DNA of 64,000 nucleotides from JBAXTE01 sp964653595. Its GTDB lineage: Bacteria; Bacteroidota; Bacteroidia; Bacteroidales; WCHB1-69. Below the pieces are notes generated by a model. It searched no databases and was not told the DNA's origin. It worked only from the letters and a program-made list of their open reading frames with translations. Of this stretch, positions 36,690-46,075 are shown piece by piece. The stretch covers positions 11,871-75,870 of the forward strand of contig CAZZHH010000011.1 of assembly GCA_964653595.1 (NCBI GenBank). The letters are read 5' to 3'. How positions within the stretch are numbered: position 1 is the stretch's first letter; each line of letters starts with the position of its first letter. Made by a program: the position numbers and the translations under genes.

Positions 36690-37001
36690 TTACGACATCA
36701 TTTTTATTACGAAAAGCTCAAGAACCTTGTCATGGGGATTTGACCATGAACGATTTTCAATTTGAGGTACAAATGCAAGTTCATTTTCGGACAATTCGAA
36801 AACATCTTGTTCTACTTCAAGTTTACCTGCACCAGATTTTACGATAAAAAGCACATCGAAGGGGTTTTTATGTATCGGAATTGACTCTCCTTTTTGAAGT
36901 GTAAGATGAATTATTTCAAGCCCCAACTCACTAAAACATTTAATTGCTTTTGGAGAAGGTAACACCTCCTGATGATCTGAATTTTTATAAATTTTTGCCA
37001 T
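36690..37001 (-). CDS. Small cupin-domain protein
   Basis: The product has 103 residues, a single cupin barrel. The first motif is LQKGESIPIHKNPFDVLFIV (about 36-55), with only one clear metal-type His; the second is weak. Many such proteins bind small ligands or metals; no function is assigned. It is convergent with the wHTH gene and separated from the lysozyme gene by 54 bases. Confidence 0.75.
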   Translation of the reverse strand: MAKIYKNSDHQEVLPSPKAIKCFSELGLEIIHLTLQKGESIPIHKNPFDVLFIVKSGAGKLEVEQDVFELSENELAFVPQIENRSWSNPHDKVLELFVIKMMS

Positions 37002-37055
37002 ATAATTAGATTTTAGTTACTTTATCTACCATGTAAATACTTATGAATGAACACA

Positions 37056-37805
37056 TTACTTTATTAGTAGCTTTTTAAATGCAACACTGTCATATCGATA
37101 TACATTTCTATCAAATGTGAAATCAATTCCAGGGATAACAAAGGAATCGGTATGTTGCCAAAAAACCCATTTTGTAGATGTATCTGGAACAGCCCTATAA
37201 TCACATATCCAAAGAGGATATTCCAGGCTAATTTTACCTTTTAAATATTTCTTATAAAAACGCCATGGGCAGTAAATAATTGGTTTTACGCGATAATGCT
37301 CCTCCACTACCTTAATCCAACTTAATATTTCTTTGGTCACCTTTTTTACATTCGGCATCTTTTGTTTAAACTCCACATCTAATACCGGTGGCAAATCCCC
37401 TTTTGACAATTTAACTTTAGAAATGAAATACTTAGCTTGAAGACTACCAGCAGATTTATAGCTAAAGAAATGGTAGGCACCCCTCACAATTTGATGTTTT
37501 TTTAAAAAAACCCAATTCGAATCATACTCTTTATCCGATATGGTAACACCTTCGGTGGCTTTGATGAAAATAAAATTTGGCTTTGTAACAATTACTTTCG
37601 ACCAGTCCACTTTTCCATTGTGATGAGAGATATCTAACCCCCAAATGGGATACATTTGTGTACTAACTCCATTTTCTTTAGCCTTTCGAGAAAAAAAATT
37701 AATACCGTTCTGCCAATTGGTAAACCAATAAAACCCAAAACCAAACAATAGTAATACAAAAACAAATATGAGAGCAGTAACTTTTCTTTTTCGTCGTAAT
37801 TTCAT
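37056..37805 (-). CDS. GH25 lysozyme-like muramidase, membrane-anchored
   Basis: The product has 249 residues. A basic N-terminus (KLRRKRKVT) and one membrane helix (about 11-28) anchor it. The GH25 domain begins at 55 (IWGLDISHHNGKVDW) with D58, and has the catalytic pair D143/E145 in PPVLDVEF. Other marks are FIKATEGVTISD and GAYHFF. It should cut muramic-acid glycosidic links of peptidoglycan. Its ATG overlaps the last bases of the phosphatase gene by 4 (ATGA), so they are translated together. Confidence 0.9.
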   Translation of the reverse strand: MKLRRKRKVTALIFVFVLLLFGFGFYWFTNWQNGINFFSRKAKENGVSTQMYPIWGLDISHHNGKVDWSKVIVTKPNFIFIKATEGVTISDKEYDSNWVFLKKHQIVRGAYHFFSYKSAGSLQAKYFISKVKLSKGDLPPVLDVEFKQKMPNVKKVTKEILSWIKVVEEHYRVKPIIYCPWRFYKKYLKGKISLEYPLWICDYRAVPDTSTKWVFWQHTDSFVIPGIDFTFDRNVYRYDSVAFKKLLIK

Positions 37806-38440
37806 ATCTGTTTCTCTAAACTTAAATGACCAATGTTGTTTAGTTCTACTACAGAATAAATTTTGCGATCACAATCGTAATCAATAGATGTAACCCCAGT
37901 ATTATGATGAGGATATTGGTCCATTTCGGAGAGAGGAGCTTGAAGAATGTGACACATTACAATTCGAAGAATACGTTGATGCAGGCAGACTACGATGGTA
38001 TTTTGATTTTGAGTGTGGATAATTTTTTCAAATCCTCTTTCTACTCTTGTGAGTGCTTCAAATGGGGATTCACCACCTGGAAATTTGGAATGATAATCGC
38101 CAGACCGCCATTTTTCGATTATCTCTCTTAAAATAGAATCCCCTTTAGAATCAAATATTGGCAATCCCTCTGTCTCTCCAAAATTTAACTCATCTAAATC
38201 GGCAATAAAAGAATAGCCAACTCCCTTATCTATTATAGGTTTCATCGTTTGATACGTTCTTTTTAACGTAGACAAATAGATGTGATCGATGGGAATTTTT
38301 AAAAATTTATGAGCCAACAAGTCTCGCTGTATGATGCCAGTTTCATTTAACTCCGAATCGATTCTTCTGCCCTGAACGATCCCTTCTACATTAAACCGAG
38401 TTTCGCCATGTCTAACTAAATATATTCTCTTAATATTCAT
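37802..38440 (-). CDS. Histidine phosphatase-family (phosphoglycerate mutase-like) protein
   Basis: The product has 212 residues. The RHG signature LVRHGETRFNVEG (8-20) gives the phospho-accepting H11; R10, E at about 85 (GETEG) and a second His in VVCLHQRILRIVM complete the site. Members dephosphorylate sugars, cobalamin precursors or other metabolites; substrate not evident. It overlaps the GH25 gene by 4 bases. A TATTTTTG box at 38453-38460 may serve it. Confidence 0.88.
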   Translation of the reverse strand: MNIKRIYLVRHGETRFNVEGIVQGRRIDSELNETGIIQRDLLAHKFLKIPIDHIYLSTLKRTYQTMKPIIDKGVGYSFIADLDELNFGETEGLPIFDSKGDSILREIIEKWRSGDYHSKFPGGESPFEALTRVERGFEKIIHTQNQNTIVVCLHQRILRIVMCHILQAPLSEMDQYPHHNTGVTSIDYDCDRKIYSVVELNNIGHLSLEKQI

Positions 38441-38452
38441 CTGTTTTTTTTA

Positions 38453-38460
38453 CAAAAATA
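38453..38460 (-). promoter_or_regulatory. Possible -7 promoter box of the phosphatase-lysozyme pair
   Basis: The minus strand reads TATTTTTG 13 bases before the phosphatase ATG, in the 24-base gap to the upstream gene. Confidence 0.35.
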
Positions 38461-38464
38461 CAAA

Positions 38465-40699
38465 TTATCTTAGTAATGAAACAGATCCATGTAGGTTATA
38501 TTCTTTATTGTCGTAGCCTTTAGCAACATAAACATAATAATACACTCCTTCGGAGAGTTCTAATCCATCCTTGTCAATTCCGTACCAAGGTTCTGAGATG
38601 CTATTCGACACAAATACTTCTCTACCCCAACGGTTATAAATTTTCATCGACTCAAGGGCAATTCCAACAGATACAGCAAAAAAAGAGTCGTTAAAACTAT
38701 CCCCATTTGGAGTAAACACATTTGGTATTTCCACATTCGATGGTGGTAGAACTTCCACCTTGATGGTAGTTGAATCTGTACAAAAACTAGGAGCTCCAGT
38801 GCTCACAATCAAAGTTACGGCATACACTCCCTGATTAGTATATGTATGAACTGGATTTATAAACGTAGAGTTTGAACCATCTCCAAAATCCCAAAAAAAG
38901 GTGGTAGCTCCGATGCCAATGTAATAAAATGACACATCCAATGGAGCTATTCCAACGCTAGGATTGGAGGATGCCAAAGAAGTGACATCATAAGCAGTGG
39001 TTATCGAAAATTGAGCTGTTTGCGAGCAATTATTTGAATCGGTTACCATTACATGATAATCCCCGCCACAATACTCACTTGCAACAGAAGAGATGGAGGA
39101 ATTTTGCAACCATTGAAAGGTATAAGGCGGTGTTAATCCTGATGTTATCAAAGTAGCTATTCCATTACAAGCATTTTTACAACTTTCAGAGACAACATCC
39201 ACATTTGTTATAATTGGAGCTTGATCCTGCATGGAATAGGTATTTGAAGCAGTGCAACCTAAAAAATCGGTAACGGTAACAGAATAAATTCCAGCACTTA
39301 GATTATTATTATTATCCATAGTAATCCCATTGTTCCACTGATACGAATATGGTTCTACTCCATTTTCTCCACTTGCAGTGAGTGCGCCCGTTGAAGTTTG
39401 ATAACAAATGGGAATATTTATGAGAGATATCGATGCCCCAATAGTATAAAGATAAAAGGAATGAACGGTTGGCAACGACTGACATCCATTTTGAGAAACT
39501 ACAAGCGACAATGGATGTAAACCAGACACAGATGAAGAAACTGAATGAGGCCCAATTCCAATTCCTGAATTTAAAGTAGCATCTGTTGTAGTCCATTCAA
39601 AACTGCTTAAGCTGCTTGCGTCTCCAGTATAATTTACAATAGCACTGTTGTTAGCACAAAAGGTATCTGGATTTATGGTAAAAGATGAGTTAGGAACCCA
39701 ATTTGGGACAAATACGGAAGTAGTTGCAGAAACCCCCATAAGATCAGTAACCGTAACCGTATACGTTCCACTACAAAGTCCAGAATCCAACTGGTTAATT
39801 GGGCTACTACCTCCACTCCATAAATAAGAGTATGGAGGTGTCCCCCCCGAAGCAACAACCGTAGCGGTACCATTGCAAGTAATTGTAGGCATAGGTACAC
39901 AAATGCTATTACAGGTCCCTTGGGTAGGTGAAGCAGGAACGGAACTTTGCCACGCACCTCCATCTGGCACCCTACGAAAAGTTAGACCCAGCGTAGGTGT
40001 ATTCGTTGAAATATAACTCTTTTTTGAACTTGGAATTACATCGTAGGCTGGCAAAACACCAGTAAAAGAGCTTGATGGAGGAATACAAGGGGCACAGCTA
40101 CTACATGAATTAGAAACGGATGCCCACGAAATTGCATCCTGTGGGTTGCCCAATTTATCGTAGAAAGCAAACCACCCACCACTATTCGGGAACCAAAGCC
40201 GATATCCGCCACCAATGCATGAGTTGGTATTGTTGACAACAATTTCAATGGTATTTCCACCGTTTTGCACCAAAAATTCAGATGAAACGGGCGTAGCATT
40301 AACCCCTCTGATAACACAAAAACCTCTACTTGGGATTATGGTATTAGGAGGAATAACAAATCCACCTCCATAATTTATCCCAGATTCGGGAGCATTGTTT
40401 CCTAACAAAAAACCAGAGATATCTTTTGGATAACAGTAATCCGGATTGTACAATTCTATCCACTCCCCAGAATTTGTGTTAGGAGTGAAACCAGGCCCAT
40501 CGCCATAAATCGACCCATCAAATTGAGAAGGACATAGCATCACTTCATTTATCAAGATAGATGGTCCTGAATAATTACAACCAACTCCATTACAAACATA
40601 ATTTTGAGTTACAGTATGCGACAAACTGATTTGACCCAATGCATTAGCAAAGAGAAAAACTGCGTTGATTGTAAAAAAAAACCTAAACCATTGTCTCAT
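38465..40699 (-). CDS. T9SS type B cargo: lamin-tail, SprB-type repeats and PKD
   Basis: The product has 744 residues. A signal peptide (1-23) is followed by a lamin-tail domain (about 45-165: LINEVMLCPS, EWIELYNP), SprB-like repeats (TVVASGGTPPYSYLWSGG; GALTASGENGVEPYSYQWNN; YHVMVTDSNNCSQTAQFS), a PKD domain (about 575-655: FFWDFGDGSNSTFINPVHTY) and the gliding-motility-associated type B sorting domain (IPNVFTPNGDSFNDSF to the end). It should be a long cell-surface or secreted fibre-like protein. It leads a run of three large surface-protein genes on the same strand. Confidence 0.88.
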   Translation of the reverse strand: MRQWFRFFFTINAVFLFANALGQISLSHTVTQNYVCNGVGCNYSGPSILINEVMLCPSQFDGSIYGDGPGFTPNTNSGEWIELYNPDYCYPKDISGFLLGNNAPESGINYGGGFVIPPNTIIPSRGFCVIRGVNATPVSSEFLVQNGGNTIEIVVNNTNSCIGGGYRLWFPNSGGWFAFYDKLGNPQDAISWASVSNSCSSCAPCIPPSSSFTGVLPAYDVIPSSKKSYISTNTPTLGLTFRRVPDGGAWQSSVPASPTQGTCNSICVPMPTITCNGTATVVASGGTPPYSYLWSGGSSPINQLDSGLCSGTYTVTVTDLMGVSATTSVFVPNWVPNSSFTINPDTFCANNSAIVNYTGDASSLSSFEWTTTDATLNSGIGIGPHSVSSSVSGLHPLSLVVSQNGCQSLPTVHSFYLYTIGASISLINIPICYQTSTGALTASGENGVEPYSYQWNNGITMDNNNNLSAGIYSVTVTDFLGCTASNTYSMQDQAPIITNVDVVSESCKNACNGIATLITSGLTPPYTFQWLQNSSISSVASEYCGGDYHVMVTDSNNCSQTAQFSITTAYDVTSLASSNPSVGIAPLDVSFYYIGIGATTFFWDFGDGSNSTFINPVHTYTNQGVYAVTLIVSTGAPSFCTDSTTIKVEVLPPSNVEIPNVFTPNGDSFNDSFFAVSVGIALESMKIYNRWGREVFVSNSISEPWYGIDKDGLELSEGVYYYVYVAKGYDNKEYNLHGSVSLLR

Positions 40700-40876
40700 A
40701 ACTCAATTTAACTAATAGTAAAGACAATACCAACAACCTAATCGTTGCAAATATATAATTTTTATTTAATACGGGAATGCTTTCCAATTAAAATATAGAA
40801 ATAACATCCTTGATTTTCAATCACTATAATTTGAATATAGAATATTATATCAATGGAATAGGCGACTAAAAAGCAT

Positions 40877-40912
40877 AAAAAAAGTTCATCAGATAAACCA
40901 ATGAACTTTTTT
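40877..40912 (-). terminator. Terminator of the collagen-like gene
   Basis: AAAAAAAGTTCAT (40877-40889) pairs with ATGAACTTTTTT (40901-40912) around an 11-base loop; on the minus strand it ends in a T-run. Confidence 0.8.
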
Positions 40913-40933
40913 GAAAAAGGATAAAATAAAATA

Positions 40934-42943
40934 TTATCTAAATGAAATATCTCTCCAACAAGTAGATACAGCATCATAAATCAAAGTTATCGAATGATTT
41001 GGTGGTAATAAAATGTCCGCAGCAGTACTAAACATGAATTGATTTGGAACAAGGCTCGACATGTTTTGATGTTGTAAATTAACATTATTGACACCAACGT
41101 TGGTAATAATTAATATTTTTCCATCACTACCATTGGTTAGTCCAGAGATATTTCGTAGTGCATCACTCGATAAGCGAATAAAAGACTTATCGTCTACAAA
41201 GAAATTATTAACATCTGCAGTTAACTGAGCTAATGTTTTTGCCCTTAAAGCGACATCTCCATTTACGTCCAATTTTGCATTTGGTGCATTGGTTCCGATA
41301 CCTACTTTTTGGAAATCATCTTCATAAATTTCGGAACATATTGCAACGGTTCCATCATTTTTAATTAAGAAGTTTGCGTTATTGCAACCCACAGGACCTA
41401 CATCTCCTTGAGGGCCTTCATTTCCTTGAGGGCCTTGAGGACCAGCGGGACCAGCAGGACCTTGAGGACCTTGAGGACCTTGAGGTCCATCTACCCCATT
41501 AGAGCCATTCACACCGGGCAATCCTTGTGGACCAGAAGGACCAGCTAAGTTAACACATGTATAAGTTAAATCTCCTACTACCCTAACACAAAGCTCGGTT
41601 GCATTCCAATAATACTCTATGCTATTTCCGTCGTTACCTGAAGGACCTTGGGGGCCATCTACCCCTTGAGGACCATCGGCACCCTGAGGACCTTGAGGAC
41701 CATCGGCGCCAGTTGGACCAATAGGGCCTTGAGGACCTTGAGGTCCATCTACCCCATTAGAGCCATTCACACCGGGCAATCCTTGAGGACCGGTAGGTCC
41801 AACCAAATTGACACAAGTATAAGTTGGATCTCCTGCTACTCTAACACAAAGTTCGGTTGCATTCCAATAATACTCTATACTATTTCCTATTGGACCTTGA
41901 ATACCCACTGGACCCTCAGGGCCGCGTAAATTATTAATAATGGTATCTTGTCCATTTATCAAAATCAAACTATCCCCAGTAACCGACCACTCAAAGTTGT
42001 AACCCAACCAATAGCAAGTAAAAGGGGAACCTATCGTATCTACACGAACACACAAAGAGTCGGCATGCCATTCGTAAATAAGTCCTGGACCTTGGGGACC
42101 TGCAACACCAATTGGTCCTTGAGGACCTTCAGGGCCTCGTAAATTATTTACAATGGTATCTTGTCCATTTATCAAAATCAAACTATCTCCCGTAATAGAC
42201 CATTCAAAGTTGTAACCCAACCAATAACAGGTAAATGGGGAATCTAAAGTATCGACGCGAACACATAATGAGTCGGCATGCCATTCGTAAATAAGTCCTG
42301 GACCTTGGGGACCTGCAACACCAATTGGTCCTTGAGGACCTTCGGGGCCACGTAAGTTGCCAATAATAGTATCTGTTCCATTCATCATTATCAAACTATC
42401 CCCAGTAACCGACCACTCAAAACTATAACCTAGCCAATAACAAGTAAAAGGAGAATTCAAAGTATCTACGCGAACACATAAAGAGTCGTTGTGCCATTCG
42501 TACAACAAACCAGTCCCAGGAGCGCCATCTAAACCAGTAGGGCCAATTGGGCCTGCGACACCAGTATCCCCTTGTGGACCTTGAGGGCCAGCAATACCTC
42601 CATTACATAGCGAAAACCAACATTCAGTGGGGTTTACAGCGATGCCTTTTCTCCAGACATATACACATTTATTGTCCGTATCATATACCATTAATCCACT
42701 TGCTCTATTGTCGGAAGCAGCTGGAGTTATTGCTAATCGTTGAATGGAGTCCATACGAGGAATTAAAAAACCTTTATCGTTAGCATAAACTTCCAATGCA
42801 GCACTCATATGAGGAGGCATTTGACTTGCCAAATTGCCGATAAACACTCCTTTTCCGTTTTGTGCGTATCCAGAAACCAGGATAAACATAAAAACGAGAA
42901 AGAAAAATTTATGTTTCAACTGTTGTTTGATTATTAATTTCAT
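40934..42943 (-). CDS. Collagen-like secreted protein with repeated non-collagen modules
   Basis: The product has 669 residues. After a signal peptide (about 1-28) and an N-terminal domain (to 115) it alternates short Gly-x-y tracts (117-145, 198-215, 269-286, 340-353, 381-438, 467-519; typically GPQGPQGPIG) with non-collagen modules containing two Cys (SLCVRVDT...FTCYWLGY). The C-terminal domain (about 545-669) resembles trimerising tail-fibre-like heads seen in Bacteroidota collagen-like proteins. No T9SS tail is visible. It may form trimers with Cys-linked nodes at the cell surface. It follows the type B cargo gene by 11 bases. Confidence 0.8.
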   Translation of the reverse strand: MKLIIKQQLKHKFFFLVFMFILVSGYAQNGKGVFIGNLASQMPPHMSAALEVYANDKGFLIPRMDSIQRLAITPAASDNRASGLMVYDTDNKCVYVWRKGIAVNPTECWFSLCNGGIAGPQGPQGDTGVAGPIGPTGLDGAPGTGLLYEWHNDSLCVRVDTLNSPFTCYWLGYSFEWSVTGDSLIMMNGTDTIIGNLRGPEGPQGPIGVAGPQGPGLIYEWHADSLCVRVDTLDSPFTCYWLGYNFEWSITGDSLILINGQDTIVNNLRGPEGPQGPIGVAGPQGPGLIYEWHADSLCVRVDTIGSPFTCYWLGYNFEWSVTGDSLILINGQDTIINNLRGPEGPVGIQGPIGNSIEYYWNATELCVRVAGDPTYTCVNLVGPTGPQGLPGVNGSNGVDGPQGPQGPIGPTGADGPQGPQGADGPQGVDGPQGPSGNDGNSIEYYWNATELCVRVVGDLTYTCVNLAGPSGPQGLPGVNGSNGVDGPQGPQGPQGPAGPAGPQGPQGNEGPQGDVGPVGCNNANFLIKNDGTVAICSEIYEDDFQKVGIGTNAPNAKLDVNGDVALRAKTLAQLTADVNNFFVDDKSFIRLSSDALRNISGLTNGSDGKILIITNVGVNNVNLQHQNMSSLVPNQFMFSTAADILLPPNHSITLIYDAVSTCWRDISFR
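41927..42352 (-). repeat. Two 213-base tandem units inside the collagen-like gene
   Basis: Bases 42140-42352 and 41927-42139 encode almost identical 71-residue units (RGPEGPQGPIGVAGPQGPG plus the module ending DTI(V/I)NNL). A more diverged unit precedes them. A second pair of repeats, offset 258 bases, starts NSIEYYWNATELCVRV at residues 354 and 440. The near-identity suggests recent duplication and a length-variable gene. Confidence 0.85.
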
Positions 42944-42954
42944 TGAATTATGTT

Positions 42955-44250
42955 TTATAAAATTACATTTACAGTACCAGTATATTTATATTTTTTTCCA
43001 CTACTTTTGGTTATCACTATCAACCATGTACACACACCACTTTGAATTACACTATTCATGTATGTTCCATCCCATCTGTTGTTGATGTTTTCCGATTGAA
43101 AGAGTAATTCGCCCCAACGATTATAGATATAAAATTCATACTTTTCGTATGGGAAAGTAATTACCGGACCAAAAGATTCATTTGTATAAGATTCGTCTCT
43201 ATCAGGAGTAAATGCATTAGGTATCCAAATATCTCCTCCAGCTTCTTCGCTAGCTAATGTCCAATTCGAGAAAAAATACTGTTTTGGAACCGATCCAGTA
43301 ACGACCAGTTTTTGCTCCTCATTAGCAGTTGATGATGGAGTCCAATCATTCCAGGTCAAACTGTTAGAATTATATCGAATTGCTTTTAAGGTAGGTGCTT
43401 TGATTCTATTTGGATTATCAATATCCATAGAGGTATATTTAAATCCAAGTTGAATTTCGGGTTTAGTAGTATAATTAGGATCAACAATCCAAAAACGATC
43501 CACTACATTCATGTCGTTGTGAGGCTCTAGGTTGATAACACTGAGAGGCAAAGGATAATTTGTATAGTCGGGTGTGTGGTAGGTTGCAAATTTCACAAAG
43601 CCATAACCACTTCCTGGAGATAGAGATGAGTAAGTTACACTAACATCATTCGTATTGTTGGCACCTGAACCAAAAGGAATAACATAATTACCAATCGCAT
43701 CGCCAATATTCCATTGAATGGTTCCATATGCTGGTGGATAAGATTCACTGTGTATATGGCCAGATAGATAATTGATACTATTAGGATCCCTGTTATCAAT
43801 GATTAAGTTATTCTCATTTAAGTTCAATCTTGCATTCAAGGTCATAATCCCTTTAATTGAGCAATCGGTAACATCTATATTTTTTTCCGTTCCAACAAAA
43901 ATAATATTTTCAAAATTGGACGAATTACTCCCTCTTATCGATTGAGTATAGCTCAAATTAGAAATAAATAAATCGCCATTGGGAACAGACTCAATGTTGT
44001 TGAACAAAAATCCGTTGGAATTATTAATCACATTTCCTTGCAAAACAATTTTACCATCTAAATCGATGTTTCCCAATCCTGTCTCTAAAATTAAATGATT
44101 TGGAATAAATACATAAGAGGAATCAGAACAAACCACACCAGCATCATAAATAGAAAAGCAGTAATCCTCAACAGTTTGAGAAAATAGATGTTGAGAAAAA
44201 AACAAAAATTGGGCAATAAAAATCAACTTAATGAATCTCATTATTTTCAT
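42955..44250 (-). CDS. T9SS type B cargo protein
   Basis: From the ATG at 44250 the product has 431 residues; an earlier ATG at 44316 would put 22 extra polar residues before the signal peptide (MRFIKLIFIAQFLFF) and is rejected. The middle looks like a beta-rich domain with a hexapeptide-like pattern (VIPFGSGANNTNDVSVTYSS). The end is a type B sorting domain (IPNAFTPDRDESYTNESFG, then YNRWGELLFQS, to TGTVNVIL). It is 11 bases upstream of the collagen-like gene. Ligand unknown. Confidence 0.8.
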   Translation of the reverse strand: MKIMRFIKLIFIAQFLFFSQHLFSQTVEDYCFSIYDAGVVCSDSSYVFIPNHLILETGLGNIDLDGKIVLQGNVINNSNGFLFNNIESVPNGDLFISNLSYTQSIRGSNSSNFENIIFVGTEKNIDVTDCSIKGIMTLNARLNLNENNLIIDNRDPNSINYLSGHIHSESYPPAYGTIQWNIGDAIGNYVIPFGSGANNTNDVSVTYSSLSPGSGYGFVKFATYHTPDYTNYPLPLSVINLEPHNDMNVVDRFWIVDPNYTTKPEIQLGFKYTSMDIDNPNRIKAPTLKAIRYNSNSLTWNDWTPSSTANEEQKLVVTGSVPKQYFFSNWTLASEEAGGDIWIPNAFTPDRDESYTNESFGPVITFPYEKYEFYIYNRWGELLFQSENINNRWDGTYMNSVIQSGVCTWLIVITKSSGKKYKYTGTVNVIL

Positions 44251-44475
44251 ATATATTATATCATTCAACTGTTTTGTCATTGCACTTATACTTATCATGT
44301 ATCGATTTTGTTTCAAAAAGACAAAATAATATATCTTATTGGCGTCTTCCTATTTTTTAATAATCTAAAATTAACATATGTTTTTAATTATAAAACGGAT
44401 AAAAAGGAATAAATGATTTCATTACGAAAAAAATAGTTTTAAATTTAGAAATTTCAAAAATTAAATAACACCCTT

Positions 44476-45300
44476 TCATTTTAAACAATTGTCATCTATG
44501 AGTAGTTTAGCATCCTCAATTCCTAAATTTAATGCAGTTCTCAAATCATTACACGCATTTTCTCTTTGATTAATCTTTAAATAGGCAACTCCTCGGCTAT
44601 ACCAAGCTCTTCCGTAATTAGAATTTAACACAATTGCTTTTGACTCCATCAAGATGGTTTGTTCAAACTCCCCTAATTGAAAAAAGGCAACCCCTTTACC
44701 GTGATAAGCTTCGGCAAATTGTGGGGCTAAAGCGATTGCTTTATCAAAAAATTGAATAGACTCTTTGTATTTTTTTAAAAGCAAAAGTGTATTTGCCTTA
44801 TTATAAAATGGATCTACATAAGTTGGGTTTATGGTATAAGCAGTTTGAAAATCTAACATTGCTTTTGAATATGCCTCCGTTTGCTTATATGCGATGCCTC
44901 TATTATTGTATGCTTCTGCAAAACCTGGGACCAATGAGATAGATTTGTCAAAATCGGCTATTGCCTGGCGTATAATACCTAACGCAAGGTAACTAAACCC
45001 TCTATTATTGTATGCAGAGGAGTAGTTGTCATTTAATTTTATACATTTATCAAAGGCAGCGATTGCTCCTTTGTGATCTCCTTCTTCTGAAAGGATATTT
45101 CCTTGAGTATAAAAGTTCATTGCTTGCATACTGTCTTGTGCTATCAATTTCTGAAGTTCGGTGTGAGCTTTATCTACATTCCCCATTTCAAAATTCTTCT
45201 CAACAGAATTCAAATCAACATCTTTATTCTCTACACATGAATTCAATAGAATAAAACTCAACAAAGAAAGTAATACGAAAAATAGGACGCGAAATTTCAT
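44476..45300 (-). CDS. TPR lipoprotein
   Basis: The product has 274 residues. A lipobox with C22 (ILLNSCVENKD) is followed by about six TPR units (for example AYNNRGFSYLALGIIRQAIA; AFDKCIKLNDNY; FDKAIALAPQFAEAYHGKGV). It probably scaffolds protein contacts in the periplasm or at the outer membrane. It starts 4 bases after the LutA-like gene, so it is cotranscribed, but the function link is not evident. Confidence 0.85.
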   Translation of the reverse strand: MKFRVLFFVLLSLLSFILLNSCVENKDVDLNSVEKNFEMGNVDKAHTELQKLIAQDSMQAMNFYTQGNILSEEGDHKGAIAAFDKCIKLNDNYSSAYNNRGFSYLALGIIRQAIADFDKSISLVPGFAEAYNNRGIAYKQTEAYSKAMLDFQTAYTINPTYVDPFYNKANTLLLLKKYKESIQFFDKAIALAPQFAEAYHGKGVAFFQLGEFEQTILMESKAIVLNSNYGRAWYSRGVAYLKINQRENACNDLRTALNLGIEDAKLLIDDNCLK

Positions 45301-45304
45301 AATA

Positions 45305-46021
45305 TTAACATCCTGAAGCTAAAATATCCACGATATGAATAGTTTTAACAGAGAATTTATGTTTTTGAATAATGGAATCAAAATGCTTCAAACAGGTAGC
45401 ATCCGTAGAAGTTATATATTCAGCGCCAGAATCTATGATCTGTTGCAATTGAAATAATGCTAATTTTTCGGCGTACTCTGGATATGATTCGGGAAATCGA
45501 GATCCGCCACCACAACAACTTTTATTTTCGAAAGGAGTCAAGGTTAAACTTTCCACTTCCTTTAAAAGTAATTGTGGTTCATTCGAAATATCACATTTTT
45601 CAGCAGCGGCACATGAATGGTAATAAGCAACAACCCCTTCAAACTTAGCTCCTAGATTGGTAATTTTTTTTACGTTTACCAAATATTGAGTAAGATCAAA
45701 TGTTTGAGATTGAAATCCTTTCAACTCGTTATGTAAAGAAGTGTTAAAGAAAAACTCTTCAAAATATCTTTTCATAAAACCTAAACAGGCAGTAGAAGTA
45801 GTAATCAATGGGCGATTAAATGGATATGTACGTATAAACTTCTCCGCATAATTTTTTGCGAGCTTCGGATATCCAGACAAATAAGCATGTTGCCCACAAC
45901 AAGGAGTAAATGTTAATTCAGAAGGAGTATCGCCAATATAGGCAATTATTTTAAGTAAATTTTCTCTTTGCGGAAGCGAAAATCCATCGTGAGCACAAGC
46001 ATAAAACAGATCTACTATCAT
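45305..46021 (-). CDS. LutA/LldE-type CCG Fe-S protein
   Basis: The product has 238 residues. It has two cysteine-rich CCG domains: FTPCCGQHAYLSGYPKLAKN near 38-57 and KSCCGGGSRFPESYPEYAEK near 168-187. Cys residues in TACLGFMKRY and DATCLKHF may complete the Fe-S site. The wording is that of LldE/LutA, the (L)-lactate-oxidation subunit normally encoded beside lutB and lutC. Neither of those is here. It may be a lone LutA-like redox protein or part of a lactate-oxidation system elsewhere. It is flanked by the TPR lipoprotein gene and the Crp/Fnr gene (54 bases upstream). Confidence 0.85.
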   Translation of the reverse strand: MIVDLFYACAHDGFSLPQRENLLKIIAYIGDTPSELTFTPCCGQHAYLSGYPKLAKNYAEKFIRTYPFNRPLITTSTACLGFMKRYFEEFFFNTSLHNELKGFQSQTFDLTQYLVNVKKITNLGAKFEGVVAYYHSCAAAEKCDISNEPQLLLKEVESLTLTPFENKSCCGGGSRFPESYPEYAEKLALFQLQQIIDSGAEYITSTDATCLKHFDSIIQKHKFSVKTIHIVDILASGC

Positions 46022-46075
46022 GATTTAAAATTAATCTACAAATTTAATGTATTTTTAGTAAAATGCAAAAAATAA

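Noticed and set aside
40934..42943. Phage tail-fibre gene.
   Set aside because: It has a signal peptide and lies in a run of T9SS surface-protein genes without phage genes.
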